In this document: positions 39,185 to 51,571 of the stretch, piece by piece
Position numbering within the stretch: position 1 is the stretch's first letter
Layout of the letters: every line of letters begins with the position of its first letter
Source: Ovis canadensis
Lineage: Eukaryota; Chordata; Mammalia; Artiodactyla; Bovidae
DNA length: 64,000 bases
Reading direction: 5' to 3'
Assembly (NCBI RefSeq): GCF_042477335.2
Contig: NC_091247.1
Location: 228,246,001-228,310,000, forward strand
Notes under the pieces: generated by a model
Database searches by the model: none
What the model saw: only the letters and a program-made list of their open reading frames with translations
Told to the model about the DNA's origin: nothing
Translations under genes and position numbers: made by a program

Positions 39185-39585
39185 TCAGTTTTGTTCAGTT
39201 CAGTTGCTCAGTCATGGGCTGACTCTGTGACCCCATGAATTGTAGCACGCCAGGCCTCCCTGTCCATCACCAACTCCCAGAGTTCACCCTAACTCATGTC
39301 CATCGAGTCAGTGATGCCATCCAGCCATCTCATCCTCGGTCGTCCCCTTCTCCTCCTGCCCCCAATCCCTCCCAGCATCAGGGTCTTTTCCAGTGAGTCA
39401 ACTCTTCGCATGAGGTGGCCAAAGTATTGGAGTTTCAGCTTCAACATCAGTCCTTCCAAAGAACACCCAGGACTGATCTTTAGAATGGACTGGTTGGATC
39501 TCCTTGCAGTCCAAGGGACTCTCAAGAGTCTTCTCTAACACTACAGTTCAAAAGCATCAATTCTTCAGTGCTCAGCTTTCTTCAT
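39185..39585 (-). mobile_element. BovB 3' end, minus strand
   Basis: TTCAGTTCAGTTGCTCAGTCATG tail at the left, then GTCCATCGAGTCAGTGATGCC and GTCTTCTCTAACACTACAG. Truncated at about 39,585, next to a TA run at 39,590-39,611. Confidence 0.85.
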
Positions 39586-39612
39586 ACATAATTATATATA
39601 TATATATATATT

Positions 39613-39825
39613 CGTACCCTGGTGTCTCAGACAGTAAAGTGTCTGTCTACAATGCGGGAGACCCGGGTTCGAGCCCTGGGTTGGGAAGACCCCCTGGAGA
39701 AGGAAATGGCAATCCACTCCAGTACTATTGCCTGGAAAATCCCATGGACAGAGGAGCCTGGCAGGCTGCAGTCTATGGGGTCGCAAAGAGTCGGACACGA
39801 CTGAGTGGCTTCACTTCACTGCACT
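39613..39825 (+). mobile_element. Bov-tA SINE
   Basis: tRNA-like part with GGGTTCGAGCCCTGGGTTGGG, then the BovA body (GGCAATCCACTCCAG, GGACAGAGGAGCCTGG, AAAGAGTCGGACACGACTGAG). It follows a (TA)n run. Confidence 0.9.
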
Positions 39826-40230
39826 TCATACAAAAGCTTTACTACACTTGATAAAGGCTTGAGAAAAAAAAATCAAAAGGAAAAAAAAGATGAAAAAATT
39901 GAAGAACATAAACTAAACGAGATGAAAGCACTAAATATGAAATAGAAAAAGTGAAGCAACTAGATAAAAGTAAAGGATCATCATGTGCTGTAGTTGTTTT
40001 TAAACATGACTGCTCATTAGAAACATATCTGGAGCTCTGGGGAAAAAGGGCAATACCTGACCATTTGCATTCTTCAAAAAATTTTAAGATCATTCTGATA
40101 TACATCTGAATTTTTAAAAGTGATGACAAGTTTTTCTATTAGATAATAATTTTGGTGGTATAGAGTTCTATTATTTTCCTGTTGACCAATTATCATATAA
40201 TGGTATTTGGTGAGCAATAGCTGTATAATC
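39826..40230. other. AT-rich spacer, nothing recognised
   Basis: AT-rich, with A-rich runs near 39,865-39,900. No gene or nameable repeat is seen. Sequence between 40,501 and 40,690 is similar, with a 17-base A run near 40,557. Confidence 0.4.
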
Positions 40231-40500
40231 CAGAGAAGGCAATGGCACCCCACTCCAGTTCTCTTGCCTGGAAAATCCCATGGACAGAGGAGCCTGGTAG
40301 GCTGCAGTCTATGGGGTCACTAAGAGTCAGACACGACTGAGGGACTTCACTTTCACTTTTCACTTTCATGCATTGGAGAAGGAAATGGCAACGCACTCCA
40401 GTGTTCTTGCCTGGAGAATCCCAGGGATGGCGGAGCCCGGTGGGCTGCCGTCTATGGGGCTGCACAGAGTCGGACATGACTGAAGCGACTTAGCAGCAGC
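40231..40500 (+). mobile_element. Bov-A2 SINE (two BovA monomers)
   Basis: Two successive BovA bodies, each with a GGCAA(T/C)GCA/CACTCCAG-like start and ending in GTCAGACACGACTGAG or GTCGGACATGACTGAAG. They are joined by a CTTTCACTTTTCACTTTC linker, as in Bov-A2. Confidence 0.88.
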
Positions 40501-40770
40501 TATATAATCACAACTGTAAAAGATGTTTATCAGTTTTCACAATCAATAGCCAGACCAAAAAAAAAAAAAAGATAATTGCAATCCATAACGGGAACATTAT
40601 TAAGTTAACCATATAAAATAATTAGATACAAGTTGTGGGTGGGTCAAGCAGAGTGATGTGGTAAGTGGAAGTACATACAGGAACATGTTTCACCCACAGC
40701 CACTCTATGTCTTTTGGTTGGTGCATTTAATCCATTTACATTTAAGGTAATTATCAACATGTATGACCCT

Positions 40771-43113
40771 ATACAAGGCCAAAGGCAAGTTTGGCCTCGG
40801 AGTACAAAATGAAGCAGGGCAAAGGCTAACAGAGTTTTGCCAAGAGAATGTACCGGTCACAGCAAACACACTCTTCCAACAACAGAGGAGACATCTACAC
40901 ATGGACATCAGCAGACGGTCAACACAGAAATTAGACTGATTATATTCTCTGCAGCCAAAGATGGAGAAGCTCTATACAGTCAACAGAAACAAGACAGGAG
41001 CTGTTCATGATTCATATCATGAACTCTTTATTGCCAAATTCAGACTTAAATTGAAGAAAGTGGGGAAAACTACTAGACCATTCAGATATGACCTAAATCA
41101 AATTCCTTATGATTATACAGTGGAAGTGACGAATAGATTCAAGGGATTAGATCTGATAGATGAGTGCCTGAAGAAATATGGACGGAGGTTCGTGACATTA
41201 TACAGGAGGCAGTGATCAAGACCATCTCCAAGAAAAAGAAATGCAAAAAGGAACAATGGTGGTCTGAGGAGGCTTAACAAATAGCTGTGAAAAGAAAAGA
41301 AGTGAAAGGCAAGGGAGAAAAGGAAAAATATACCCATTTGAATGCAGAGTTCCAAAGAATAGCAAGGAGAGCAAAGAAAGCTTTCCTCACTGATCAATGC
41401 AAAAAAATAGAGGAAAACAATAGAATGGGAAAGACTAGAGATCTCTTCAAGAAAATTAGATATACCAAGGGAATATTTCATGCAAAGATGGGCACAATAA
41501 AGGACAGAAATGGTATGGACCTAACAGAAGCAAAAGATATTAAGAAGAGGTGGCAAGAATACACAGAAGAACTATACAAAAAAGATCTTCACGACCCAGA
41601 TTATCACGATGGTGTGATCACTCACCTAGAGCCAGACATCCTGGAATGTGAAGTCAAGTGGGCCTTAGGAAGCATCACTACGAACGAAGTTAGCAGCGGT
41701 GATGGAATTCCAGCTGAGTTAAAGTGCTGCACTCAATATGCCAGCAAATTTGGAAAACTCAGCAGTGGCCACAGGACTGGAAAAAGTCAGTTTTCACTCC
41801 AATCCCAAAGAAGGACAATGCCAAAGAACACTCAAACTACTGCACAATTGCACTCATCTCACACGCTAGCAAAGTCATGCTCAAAATTCTCCAAGCCAGG
41901 CTTCAACAGTATGTGAACTGAGAATGTCCAGATGGTCAAGCTGGATTCAGACAGAGAGGAACCAGAGATCAAATTGCCAACATTCGCTGGATCACAGAAA
42001 AACCAAGAGAGTTCCAGAAAAGCATCTATTGACTACGCCAAAGCCTTTGACTGTGTAGATCACAACAAACTGTGGAAAATTCTGAAAGAGATGGAAATAC
42101 CAAACCACCTGACCTGCCTCCTGAGAAATCTGTATGCAGGTCAAGAAGCAACAGTTAGATCCGGACATGGGACAACAGATTGATTCCAAATTGAGAGAGG
42201 AGTACATCAAGGCTGTATATTGTCACCCTGCTTATTTGACTTATATGCAGAGTACATCATGTGAAATGCCGGGCTGGATAAAGCACAAGGTGGAATCAAG
42301 ATTGCCGGGAGAAATATCAATAACCTCAGATATGCAGATGACACCACCCTTAAGGCAGAAAGTGAAGAGGAACTGAAGAGCCTCTTGATGAAAGTGAAAG
42401 AGGAGAGGAGAAAAGATGGCTTAAAACTCAACATTCAGAAAACTAAGGTCATGGCATCCAGTCCTATGACTTCATGGCAAATAGATGGGGTAACAATGGA
42501 AACAGTTACAGCCTTTATTCTCTTGGGCTCCAAAATCACTGCAGATATTGACTGCAGTCATGAAATTAAAAGACAGTTGCTCCTTGGAAGAAAAGCTATG
42601 ACCAACCTAGACTACATATTAAAAAGCAGAGACATTACTTTGCCAACAAAGGTCCACCTAGTCAAAGCTATGGTTTTCTCAATAGTCATGTATGAATGTG
42701 AGAGTTGGACTATAAAGAAAGCTGAGCACTGAAGAATGGATGCTTTTGAACTGTGGTGTTGGAGAAGACTCATGAGAGTCCCTTGGATAGCAAGGAGGTC
42801 CAACCAGTCCATCCTAAAGGAAATTAGTCCTGAATATTTATTGGAAGGACTGATACTGAAGCTGAAACTCCAACATTTTGGCCACCTGATGCGAAGAACT
42901 GACTCATTGGAAAAGACCCTGATGCTGGGAAAGATCGAAGGCGGGAGGAGAAGGGGACAACAGAGACGAGATGGTTGGATGGCAATACCGACTCAATGGA
43001 CATGTGTTTGAGTAAGCTCTGGGAGTTGGTGATGGACAGGGAGGTCTGCGTGCTGCAATCCATGGGGTTGCAAGGAGTCGGACATGACTGAGTGACTGAA
43101 CTGAACTGAAGTG
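40771..43113 (+). mobile_element. BovB LINE inserted in L1
   Basis: The 2.3-kb BovB is 5'-truncated within the endonuclease domain (LFIAKFRLKLKKVGKTTRPF readable at 41,020). It carries the reverse transcriptase (DYAKAFDCVDHNKLW; YADD altered context at 42,330) and the ACTGAACTGAACTGAAGTG tail. The octamer ATGACCCT at 40,763-40,770 and again at 43,114-43,121 is a target-site duplication, and the L1 sequence is continuous across it. Frames are interrupted in several places. Confidence 0.88.
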
Positions 43114-44069
43114 ATGACCCTGTTACCATTTTGTTAATTGTTTTGGGTTTATTTTCTGTAGTGCTTTTCCTTCTCTTGTGTTTCCTGCCTAGAGAAGTTC
43201 CTTTAGCATTTGTTGTAATGCTGGTTTGGTGGTGCTAAATTCTCACGACTTTTGCTCATGTGGAAAGTTTTGATTTCTCCATCATATGTAAAGCAGAGTC
43301 TTGCTGGGTAGAGTATTCTTGGTGGCAGGTTCTTCCCTCTCATCACTGTAATATATCATGACTTTCCCTTCTGACTTGTAGAGTTTCTGTTGAGAAATCA
43401 GCGGATAGCCTGGTGGGAGCTCCCTTGTATGTTGCCATTTCTCACTTGTTGCTTGAAGTATTTTATCTCTGTCTTTAATTTTTGTCAGTTTGATTACTAT
43501 GTGTCTCAGTGTGTTCCTCCGTGGCTCTATTCTGCCTCAGACTCTGTGCTTCCTGGACTTGGTTGATTATTTCCTTTCCAATGTTAGGGAAGTTTTCAGC
43601 TATTATCTCTTAAAATATGTCCTCAAGTTCTTTCTCTCTCTCTTCTCCCTGTGGGACCCCTATAATGTGAATGTTGTTGCATTTAATGTTGTCCCAGACA
43701 TCTCTTAGGCTATCTTCATTTCTTTTCATTCTTTTTTTCTATATGCTGTACCGTGGCAGTGATTTCCACCATTCTGGTCTCCAGGTCATTTATCCGTCCT
43801 TCCGCTTCACTTATTCTGCTACTGATTTCATCTAGTGTATCATTCATCTCTCTTAATTCTTTAGTTCTTCTAGGTCTTTGGTAAACATTGGTAAAATCGT
43901 CTCAATCTCTGTCTCCATTCTGTTCCCAAGATCCTGGATCATCGTGAATATCATTATTCTGAATTCTTTTACAGGAAGGTTGCCTATCTCTCTCCTTCAT
44001 TTAGTTGTTTTTCTGGGGTTTTACCTTGTCCCTTCATATGGGGCATAACTTTCCACTTTTTCATCATGA

Positions 44070-44690
44070 GTGAAAGTGAAAGTTGCTCAGTCATATCCGA
44101 CTCTGTGTGACCCCATGGACTCTCAGTTCAGTTCAGTCGCTCAGTCGTGTCCAACTCTTTGCAACCCCATGGACGGCAGCACGCCAAGCCTCCCTGTCCA
44201 TCACCAACTCCCGGAGCTTACTCAAACTCATGTCCGTTGAGTCGGTGATGCCATCCAACCATCTCATCCTCTGTCATCCCTGTCTCCTCCGACCTTCAAT
44301 CTTTCCCAGCATCAGGTGGCCAAAATATTGGAGTTTCAGCTTCAACATCAGTCTTTCCAATGAGTATTCAGGACTGATTTCCTTTAGGATGGACTGCTTG
44401 GATCTCCTTCCTGTCCAAGGAACTCTCAAGAGCCTTCTCCAATATCGCAGTTCAAAAAAGCATCAATTCTTTGGTGCTTGGCCTTCTTTATGGTCCAGCT
44501 CTCACATCCATACATGACTACCAGAAAAACCATAGTTTGACTATGACTATACAGTTCATGGAATTCTCCAGGCCAGAATACTAGAGTGGGCAGCCTTTCC
44601 CTTCTCCAGGGGATCTTCCCAATCCAGGTATCAAACCCAGGTCTCTCACATTGCAGGCGGATTCTTTACCTGAATGGTCGAGCGGTTTTC
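44070..44690 (-). mobile_element. Bov-tA SINE split by a BovB 3' end
   Basis: A minus-strand Bov-tA occupies 44,070-44,121 (AGTTGCTCAGTCATATCCGAC to CCCCATGGACT) and 44,557-44,690 (CATGGAATTCTCCAGGCC to GGCGGATTCTTTACC). A minus-strand BovB 3' end (44,122-44,550) sits between them. Short ATGGACT/ATGACT words at the edges may be the target duplication. Confidence 0.75.
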
Positions 44691-46140
44691 CCTACTTTCT
44701 TCAATTTCAGTCTGAATTTGGCAATAAGGAGTTCATGATCTGAGCCACAGTCAGCTCCTGGTCTTGTTTTTGCTGACGGTATAGAGCTTCTCCATCTTTG
44801 GCTGCAAAGAATATAATCAATCTGATTTTGGTGTTGACTATCTGGTAATGTCCATGTGTAGAGTCTTCTCTTGTGTTGTTGGAAGAGGGTGTTGCTATGA
44901 GCAGTGCGTTCTCTTGGCAAAACTCTATTAATTTTTGCCCTGCTTCATTCCGTATTCCAAGGCCAAATTTGCCTGTTACTCCAGGTGTTTCTTGACTTCT
45001 TACTTTTGCATTCCAGTCCCGTATAATGAAAAGGACATGTTTTTTGGGTGTTAGTTCTAAAAGGTCTTGTTGGTCTTCATAGAACCATTCAGCTTCAGCT
45101 TCTTCAGAGTTACTGGTTGGGGCATAAACTTGGATTACCGTCATATTGAATGGTTTGCCTTGGAGATGAACAGAGATCATTCTGTCATTTTTGAGACTGC
45201 ATCCAAGTACTGCATTTCGGACTCTTTTGTTGACCATGATGGCTGCTCCATTTCTTCTAAGAGATTCCTGCCTGCAGTAGTAGATATAATGGTATTCTGA
45301 GTTAAATTCACCCATTCCAGTCCATTTTAGTTTGCTGATTCCTAGAATGTCGACATTCACTCTTGCCATCTCCTGTTTGACCACTTCCAATTTGCCTTGA
45401 TTCATGGACCTGACATTCCAGGTTCCTATGCAATATTGCTCTTTACAGCATCGGATCTTGCTTCTATCACCAGTCACATCCACCACTGGGTATTATTTTT
45501 ACTTTGGCTCCATCCCTTTATTCTTTCTGGAGTTATTTCTCCACTGATCTCCAGTAGCATATTGGGCACCTACCAACCTGAGGAGTTCCCCTTTCAGTAT
45601 CCTATCATTTTGCCTTTTGATACTGTTCATGGGGTTCTCAAGGCAAGAATGCTGAAGTGGTTTGCCATTGTCTGCTCCAGTGGACCACATTCTGTCAGAC
45701 CTCTCCACCATGACCCTCCCATCTTGGGTGGCCCCACAGGGCATGGCTTAGTTTCATTGAGTTAGACAAGGCTGTGGTCCATGTGATTAGATTTATTAGT
45801 TTTCTGAGATTATGGTTTCAGTGTGTCTGCCCTCTGATGCCCTCTTGCAACATCTACCATCTTACTTGGGTTTCTCTTACCTTGGACGTGGGGTATCTTT
45901 TCACAGCTGCTCCAGCAAAGCACAGCCGCTGCTCCTTGCCTTGTACGAGGGGTATCTCCTCACCACCACCCCTCCTGACCTTGAACGTGGAGTAGCTCCT
46001 CTCGGCCCTCCTGCGCCCGTACAGCCACCGCTTCTTGGACATGGGGTAGCTCCTCTCAGCTGCTCCTGCGCTGTCGAAGCCTGGCACTCTCCACCGCTGC
46101 CTCTGACCTTGGACGCAGTGTAGCTCCTCCGAGCCATTAA
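44691..46140 (-). mobile_element. BovB 5' half with 5' UTR
   Basis: A minus-strand frame at 44,707-45,486 reads the APE-type endonuclease: RCCKEQYCIGTWNVRSMNQGK, then VDILGISKLKWTGMGEF and DWNAKVRSQETPGVTGKFG, with D/N/E residues of the family in place. Upstream (45,780-46,130) lies the repetitive 5' UTR with GCTCCTCTCGG-like blocks. The 3' half is absent, replaced by the split SINE. This is the only BovB in the window with its 5' end. Confidence 0.82.
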
Positions 46141-46483
46141 GGAGAAGGAAGGGTTGAGGAAAGAGAGAGGGAAGGGGAGAGAGGTCAATAAAGTCTCTTG
46201 TTCCTTACCGGTCGGTGCACTCTGGCCAGTTGTCCATGTCAGGAGGAGACCAGGGACAAAAGGGTCCCAGTTGCAGCTGCTGGGTCTGGTCCATTGGCAG
46301 GCAAGCTGGCCCCTGAGTACCCCAAGTGGTCAGGATGTCAGTCTCAGCAAAGAAGAGTCCCCACCAGAGTCACAAAGAGTCCCCACCAGGCCATCCTCAG
46401 TAAATCTTTAATCAAGTTTTCTGTTGATGGGTGGAGTTGTGTACCCTCCCTGTTATTTACCTGGGCCCAAACTATGGTGGAGG

Positions 46484-46702
46484 TACTTCCCTGGTGGCTC
46501 AGATGGTAAAAGCATCTGCCTACAATGTGGGAGACCCGGGTTCGATCCCTGGGTCGGGAAGATCCCCTGGAGAAGGAAATGGCAACCCACTCCAGTACTC
46601 TTGCCTGGAAAATCCCATGGATAGAGGAGCCTGGCGGGCTGCAGTTCATGGGGTCACAAAGAGTCGGACACGACTGAGTGACTTCACTTTCTTTCTTTCT
46701 TT
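46484..46702 (+). mobile_element. Bov-tA SINE in L1 5' UTR
   Basis: A well-preserved Bov-tA: CTTCCCTGGTGGCTCAGATGG, GGTTCGATCCCTGGGTCGGG, GGCAACCCACTCCAG, AAAGAGTCGGACACGACTGAG, ending in a (CTTT)n tail. Confidence 0.92.
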
Positions 46703-47868
46703 AATGAAGATAATGGCGACCTCCTTCAAAAGATCCCATGCAGGCACTGCCACACTCAGTGCCCCCGACCCTGCAGCAGGCCACCGCTGACCCACGCCTC
46801 TGCCAGAGATGCCTGGACCCTCACGTGCAAGTCTGGGTCAGTCTCTTTGGGTCACTGCTCCTTCCTCCTGGGTCCTGGTGCACAAGGTTCTGCTTGTGCC
46901 CTCCAAGAGTCTGTCTGCCCAGTCCTGTGTGAGTTCTGGCAGCTCTATGGTGGGGTTAATGTCGACCTCCTCCAAGAGGGCTTATGCCATCCCCAGGTCT
47001 GCTGCACCCAGAGCCCCTGCCCCTGCGGCCGGCCACTGCTGACCTGCACCTCCCCAGGAGACACTCAAAGGCAGGTCTGACTCAGTCTCTGTGGGTCCTG
47101 CTGTGCACAAGGCCTTTTTGAGCCCTCTGAGCGTCTCTGGTGGGTATGGGGCTTGATTCTGAGCGTGAATCCACCCCTCCTACCATCTTGCTGGGGCTTC
47201 TCCTCTGCCTTTGGACGCGGGGCCTCTCTTGCAGCCACTTCGGCACTACAAGCTCTGTGGTAGGCTAATAGTGAATCCCAAGAGGGTTTACGCCAGCGGG
47301 GACTTTTCCAGTGCCCTCGGCCCTGTGGTGGCCCTGCTGACCCACGCCTCCAGGAGGCCCCCAGCACAAGCAGGTAGTTTTGGTTCAGTCTCCTGTGGGG
47401 TCACTGCTCTCCTCATCTGGGTTTGGGTGCAGGCGAAATGTTGCTTGTGTCCCCCAAGACTGGAGTCTCTGTTTCCCCCAGCCTTCTGGAAGTCCTATAA
47501 TCAAATCTCGCTGGCCCTCAAGGCCAGATTCCCTGGGGATTCCCTGTCCCTTTATCAGATGCCGAGGCTGGCAAGCCTGACATGGAGTTCAAATCCTTCA
47601 CAACAGTGTGAGAACTTCTTCGGGATTATTGTCTTCCAGTCTGTGGGTCACCCGCCCAGTGGGTACGGGATTTGGTTTTATGTTGATTGCGCCCCTCCTA
47701 CCATATCACTGCAGTTCCTTCTTTGTCTTTGGACATAGGGTATCTTTTTTTGGTGGGTTCCAGCATCCTTCTGTTGCTGTTTTTTCAACAGCTAGTTGCA
47801 GTTTCGGTGCTTTTGCAGGAGGAGATGAGCCCGCATCCTTCTTCTCTGCCATCTTGAACCAGATCACG

Positions 47869-49200
47869 TAATGATTGATATGTGTGGACTTAGATCTGTC
47901 ACATAATTTTTCATTTTCTTATTATCCCTGATTGTTCCTATTTATATCTGATTTTTTTCCCTTTTCATTCTCCCTTAATTCATTTAACTATAGTTATTTC
48001 ATACAAGGTTCACAAGCAGCTACACTATACCCAGCATTTTCCTAGGCTACAGCCCTAGGCTTAGCCCCCATACAACTTCCATTATAATGGGGGTAAAAGA
48101 CAATTAAAATTAATCCAAGCATAACATACCATGTGGGATTTTACTGTGATAAGTGATATGAAGACAAATAAGGCAGGTACAGAGATGGGAATGACAGTGA
48201 GATGGGGAATCAAGAAAGGCCTCTTCGAGGAGGTGCCCTCTGAGCCAGCAGTTCAGCATGAAATGAGGGAGCATGCCTCACAACGAGCTAGGGAAGGACA
48301 TGACTAGGACAGGGGGCTGTAAGCACAGATGCAGGGAGGCAGGAAGGAGAGAGGAGGTTAGCAGTGGGGCTTGAGGGAGCAGAGAGGAGAGGAAGTGGCA
48401 GAAGCTGTCATTGGAGAGAGGCCAGTGACCAGAGTAAGCTGGGCCTCCGAGACCGTGGCCCTGTGTTTGGATTTTATCTCAGGTGGGTTGGGGAGTGTTT
48501 GAGGGTTTTGAGCAGGGAAGGGCCTGATCTGATTTCCAGGTTGGAAGCATCGTCCTGCTGTGAGGGAGATAGATTGTAGGTGGACAGGATTGAAAGGATG
48601 GGGGCCTCTTAGGCGGGGTGCAGGGAAACCAAAGGCACAGGCCTGCCTGCTGCAAGAACACTGGGTACGTGAGTGAGCTGGTCCTGTCTCAGTTTGGGGT
48701 TAGTGGCCGTGGAGGTGGTGAGCTGTGGGGAATTCAGAGAAGATGCACGTGCTGATGCGTGGGCTGTCAGAGGACCGACTGCGTGATTTTCAGGGCCCTG
48801 TGCAAAACCAAAATGTAGGCACCTTGTTCAAAGATGGTCACGAGTGTCGAGATGACCACAGCAGAGCTTTAAAGCGAGCACGGGGTCCTTCTAAGTGTGA
48901 GGCCCTGTGCAACTGTCCAGGCCACACCCAGGACAGAGGCACCCAGGCTTGGGGCCCTTACAGTACGGCCCCTGGTCCCACTTGTCCAAAGGGACCGCTG
49001 CCCCAGGGCTCCTCTGCCTCCCAGGGGACTCTGCAGTCATCTCTCAGAGGGTCCCCATGGAGAGGGACTCACTCGTCCCACCAAACCCGCAAGCCCGCCC
49101 TCTGCCCCTGCTGCCCCTGGCTCCTGTCTGATCGGGTAGGTGGGGGCTCACACTAAAGTCGCCAGCCTGGGGTGGCCCTGGGTTTCCCGGGCCTGTAGGG
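47869..49200. other. Spacer upstream of TTC38 exon 1 copy B
   Basis: The unit spacer resumes after the L1. It matches unit C from about 48,120 and both other units almost exactly from about 48,200. No gene is recognised. Confidence 0.6.
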
Positions 49201-49520
49201 TAACCCTCCTGGCGCGGTGGGTGTGTCGGAAGCAAGTAGTGGGCGGGGACCGCCCCGCCCCCGAGGCTCGACACCCCGCCCCCACGCGGAAGGTCGCGGC
49301 GAAGCACAGAGGCCCCCACCACGGATGCGCACACGCGTGCACCATGGCGGCCCCCACACCGCTGCGCGACTGTCAGGTACCCGGAGGCCGTCCTGGGCAG
49401 AGCGCCCGCCGACCCGCATCCCCGGGGTTGCCTGGAGCGCGGCTGGCAGCGCCATCCGACCTTCCTGGGGACCAGAGGGGGCGAGGTCCCCAAGAGATGA
49501 GTGCGGGCCCTGGGTACACG
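49200..49520 (+). promoter_or_regulatory. CpG-rich TTC38-type promoter, duplicate B
   Basis: Almost identical to the block before exon copy A, with a few changed bases (CACCCCGCCCCCACGCGG here against CACCCCACCCCCACGCGG in A). Confidence 0.55.
49344..49376 (+). pseudogene. TTC38: Detached duplicate of TTC38 coding exon 1 (copy B)
   Basis: Encodes MAAPTPLRDCQ, keeping the Pro of human and of the complete gene where copy A has Leu. ATG context, phase-0 end and the GTACCC donor are intact. It lies 14.2 kb upstream of TTC38 exon 2 on the same strand, with PKDREJ copy C antisense in between, so it could act as an alternative first exon. No exon 2 is present within unit B. Confidence 0.8.
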
Positions 49521-50590
49521 GAAGGGACAGGTGGACTCTCCGGGGCAGCCAGGCCCCAAGAAATATGGGGCGTGTCCTGGCCGCTCAGAGACCACAGATC
49601 GTCCTAAGAAGTTTAGCTTCTTATATACAATAGAAGTTTTATTTCAGCAGGCTGGCTCCCTGACCTGGCATTGGGGCCTGCTGGCCAGGCCTTCTCTTGT
49701 GTACCACGTCCACCAGAGGGAGCCGCAGCCAAGGGCACAGAGCTGGGTGGGCTGCCAAGTGCTTCCCGCAGGCCGGGCCCCTCCCTCTGTGCTGGGGCTC
49801 ATTGGCTGGCCGCTACCCTGGACTCACCCTGGACAGCCTGGCTTGCAGGCCCCAGGGCCTCGGCTTCTCTGACTCAGAGGGCCCTCCTCCAGCGCATCCC
49901 CTCCCAGGAGTAAAGACTGAGGCCCAGGGAGGGACCACCATGTACCCGGGAGTGAAGGCCGCTCCTGGGCCTGGCTCAGGGTGGCCCTCACTTGGATGTG
50001 CCCAGTCCATCTGCTGGATGCATGCCCTGAGGCATTGAGCCCTTCATCACTCAGAGGAGGGCAGCCAGGCTCTGGGAGGCCAAGGCCAAGGCCGCCCAGC
50101 CCACAGACGGCAGTGCCAGGCTTCCCCAGGCTGCCTGAGCACCATCCGTGCTGCCTGGACAGACCTGCTGCCCAGCTCCCAGCAGGGCTCTTCCCCCAGA
50201 TGTTGCCCTGGAGGGCTCCCAGCACCCTCCCTGTCCCCAGGGGGCAGCGGTGCCCTCCTGGGGCCACAGGGCACATGGGTCTCTGCAGACCTTTGGGCTC
50301 ACAAATAGAGGCGGGACTTGACAGGAGGTGACAGGGTCTGTGATGCAGTCCCAAGTCAGAGCTTTGGGGGGGGGACACAGGGACTTCATGGTACTCTTGG
50401 CTCTGTGCTGGGGGACCAGGTGTCACTTCCCAGGGGGCCAGCTGCAGGAAGGTCCCCTGGACACCTTGGCATTGGGCCCTCCTGCTGGGTGCCATCTGTG
50501 TGGGCACCTGTGGGTGGCAGGATGGTTCAGGCAGTCAGAGGGTGACTGAAATGAGAGTCACAACTGCCAGGAGCAGGAAGGGGTGATATG
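49377..50590 (+). other. TTC38 intron 1-like segment, unit B
   Basis: Counterpart of 26,917-28,135, with only scattered differences. No exon is recognised. Confidence 0.5.
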
Positions 50591-50624
50591 GGGGCCTTCT
50601 CTCTTCTTTCACACTTGTTTTCCT

Positions 50625-50815
50625 GATGGCTTCCTAGATGGTTCAGCTGTAAAGTATCTGCCTGCAGTTCTAGAGGCCCAGGTTCAATCCCTGGGTCGGG
50701 TAGATCCCCTGGATAAGTAAATGACAACCCACTCCAGCATTCTTATCTCAAGAATCCCAGGGACAGAGGAGGCTGGCAGGCTATAGTCCATGGGTTCTCA
50801 AGAGCTGGACATTCT
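50625..50815 (+). mobile_element. Bov-tA SINE (diverged)
   Basis: GGCTTCCTAGATGGTTCAGC, then GGTTCAATCCCTGGGTCGGG and GACAACCCACTCCAGCATTC. It is inserted at the B/C junction, splitting sequence that is continuous at the A/B junction (28,170-28,185). Confidence 0.85.
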
Positions 50816-51320
50816 GACCCCAGCACCAGCCCACACGGTTACTGGGCAAGGCCATGGTTCTAAAGAAGTAGGAGTGGCAGTTGGGTGATAATGAGAAGTG
50901 CTACGCAGGACACGCACTTCACCCAGAACCAGCCGACGAGAACCTAGCCACACCCGTGAATTCCCACCAGGGAAGTTAGAAAACACAGAACTGAGCACTT
51001 GATCATGACAGTTTGGGTGGTCTTGGGTGAGTCAGAAAGACTACTGTCTAATTGGCAGGAAGACCACCCTGACCCCAGGGACGAAGGGAGGGAAGGCCTC
51101 TACGTGTACACGTGCCCATAGCTGCCAAGGTGCGGAGTGCCACGGCCATGCGGTGCAGCTGAGTGAGCACCATCAGGGCGCCAAGCGAGCGATCAACACT
51201 TGGGTCAAAGCAGTCACCACCTGCGGTTTGTTCCCCTTTGCTGGCACTGTCTTTTGACAGCAGATGCCACTGTGTACCTGCCCCTCTCACAGAAATCACT
51301 GCAGGCCTCATAGAATACGT

Positions 51321-51326
51321 TTTAAT
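51321..51326 (-). terminator. Candidate poly(A) signal ATTAAA, PKDREJ copy C
   Basis: Located 912 bases past the stop codon. The third occurrence at the same place strengthens the call slightly. Confidence 0.4.
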
Positions 51327-51536
51327 TCTGATGAAGCCTAGCAGGACATTAACATAAAGGAAAGTGCTTTGGGTTGAAAATACAGGAGCTGTTAACCAAT
51401 TTTCTTAAACAATGTGTTCTAAACAACCCACCAGGCCATCAATAAACAAAGCCCAAATCCTGGAGAGAGAGAGATATATATGGTTACACTCACTGCATAG
51501 AACATTTACTACCTTTCAGTGTGAACTTGACAGCAC

Positions 51537-51538
51537 GC

Positions 51539-51570
<32 letters not shown>

Positions 51571-51571
51571 C
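51537..51571. repeat. (CA)n microsatellite
   Basis: A CA run with ACGCACACGC lead-in, in the position where unit B carries (TG)n on the same strand. Confidence 0.9.

Larger units (their letters stand above)
40690..47868 (-). mobile_element. L1 (bovine type): ORF2 start, ORF1 and 5' UTR, with nested insertions
   Basis: Reading on minus, the 5' end lies near 47,868 (TTCTCTGCCATCTTGAACC on plus). A long 5' UTR with tandem-like GC-rich blocks follows (46.2-47.8 kb), then ORF1 (43,122-44,065) and the start of ORF2 (40,690-40,762). It is split by a plus-strand BovB (40,771-43,113), a BovB/Bov-tA nest (44,070-46,140) and a Bov-tA in the 5' UTR. The frames are decayed. The element occurs only in unit B, at a point where A (25,415) and C (60,690) have uninterrupted spacer. 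I am less sure which part 46,141-46,480 belongs to. Confidence 0.65.
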
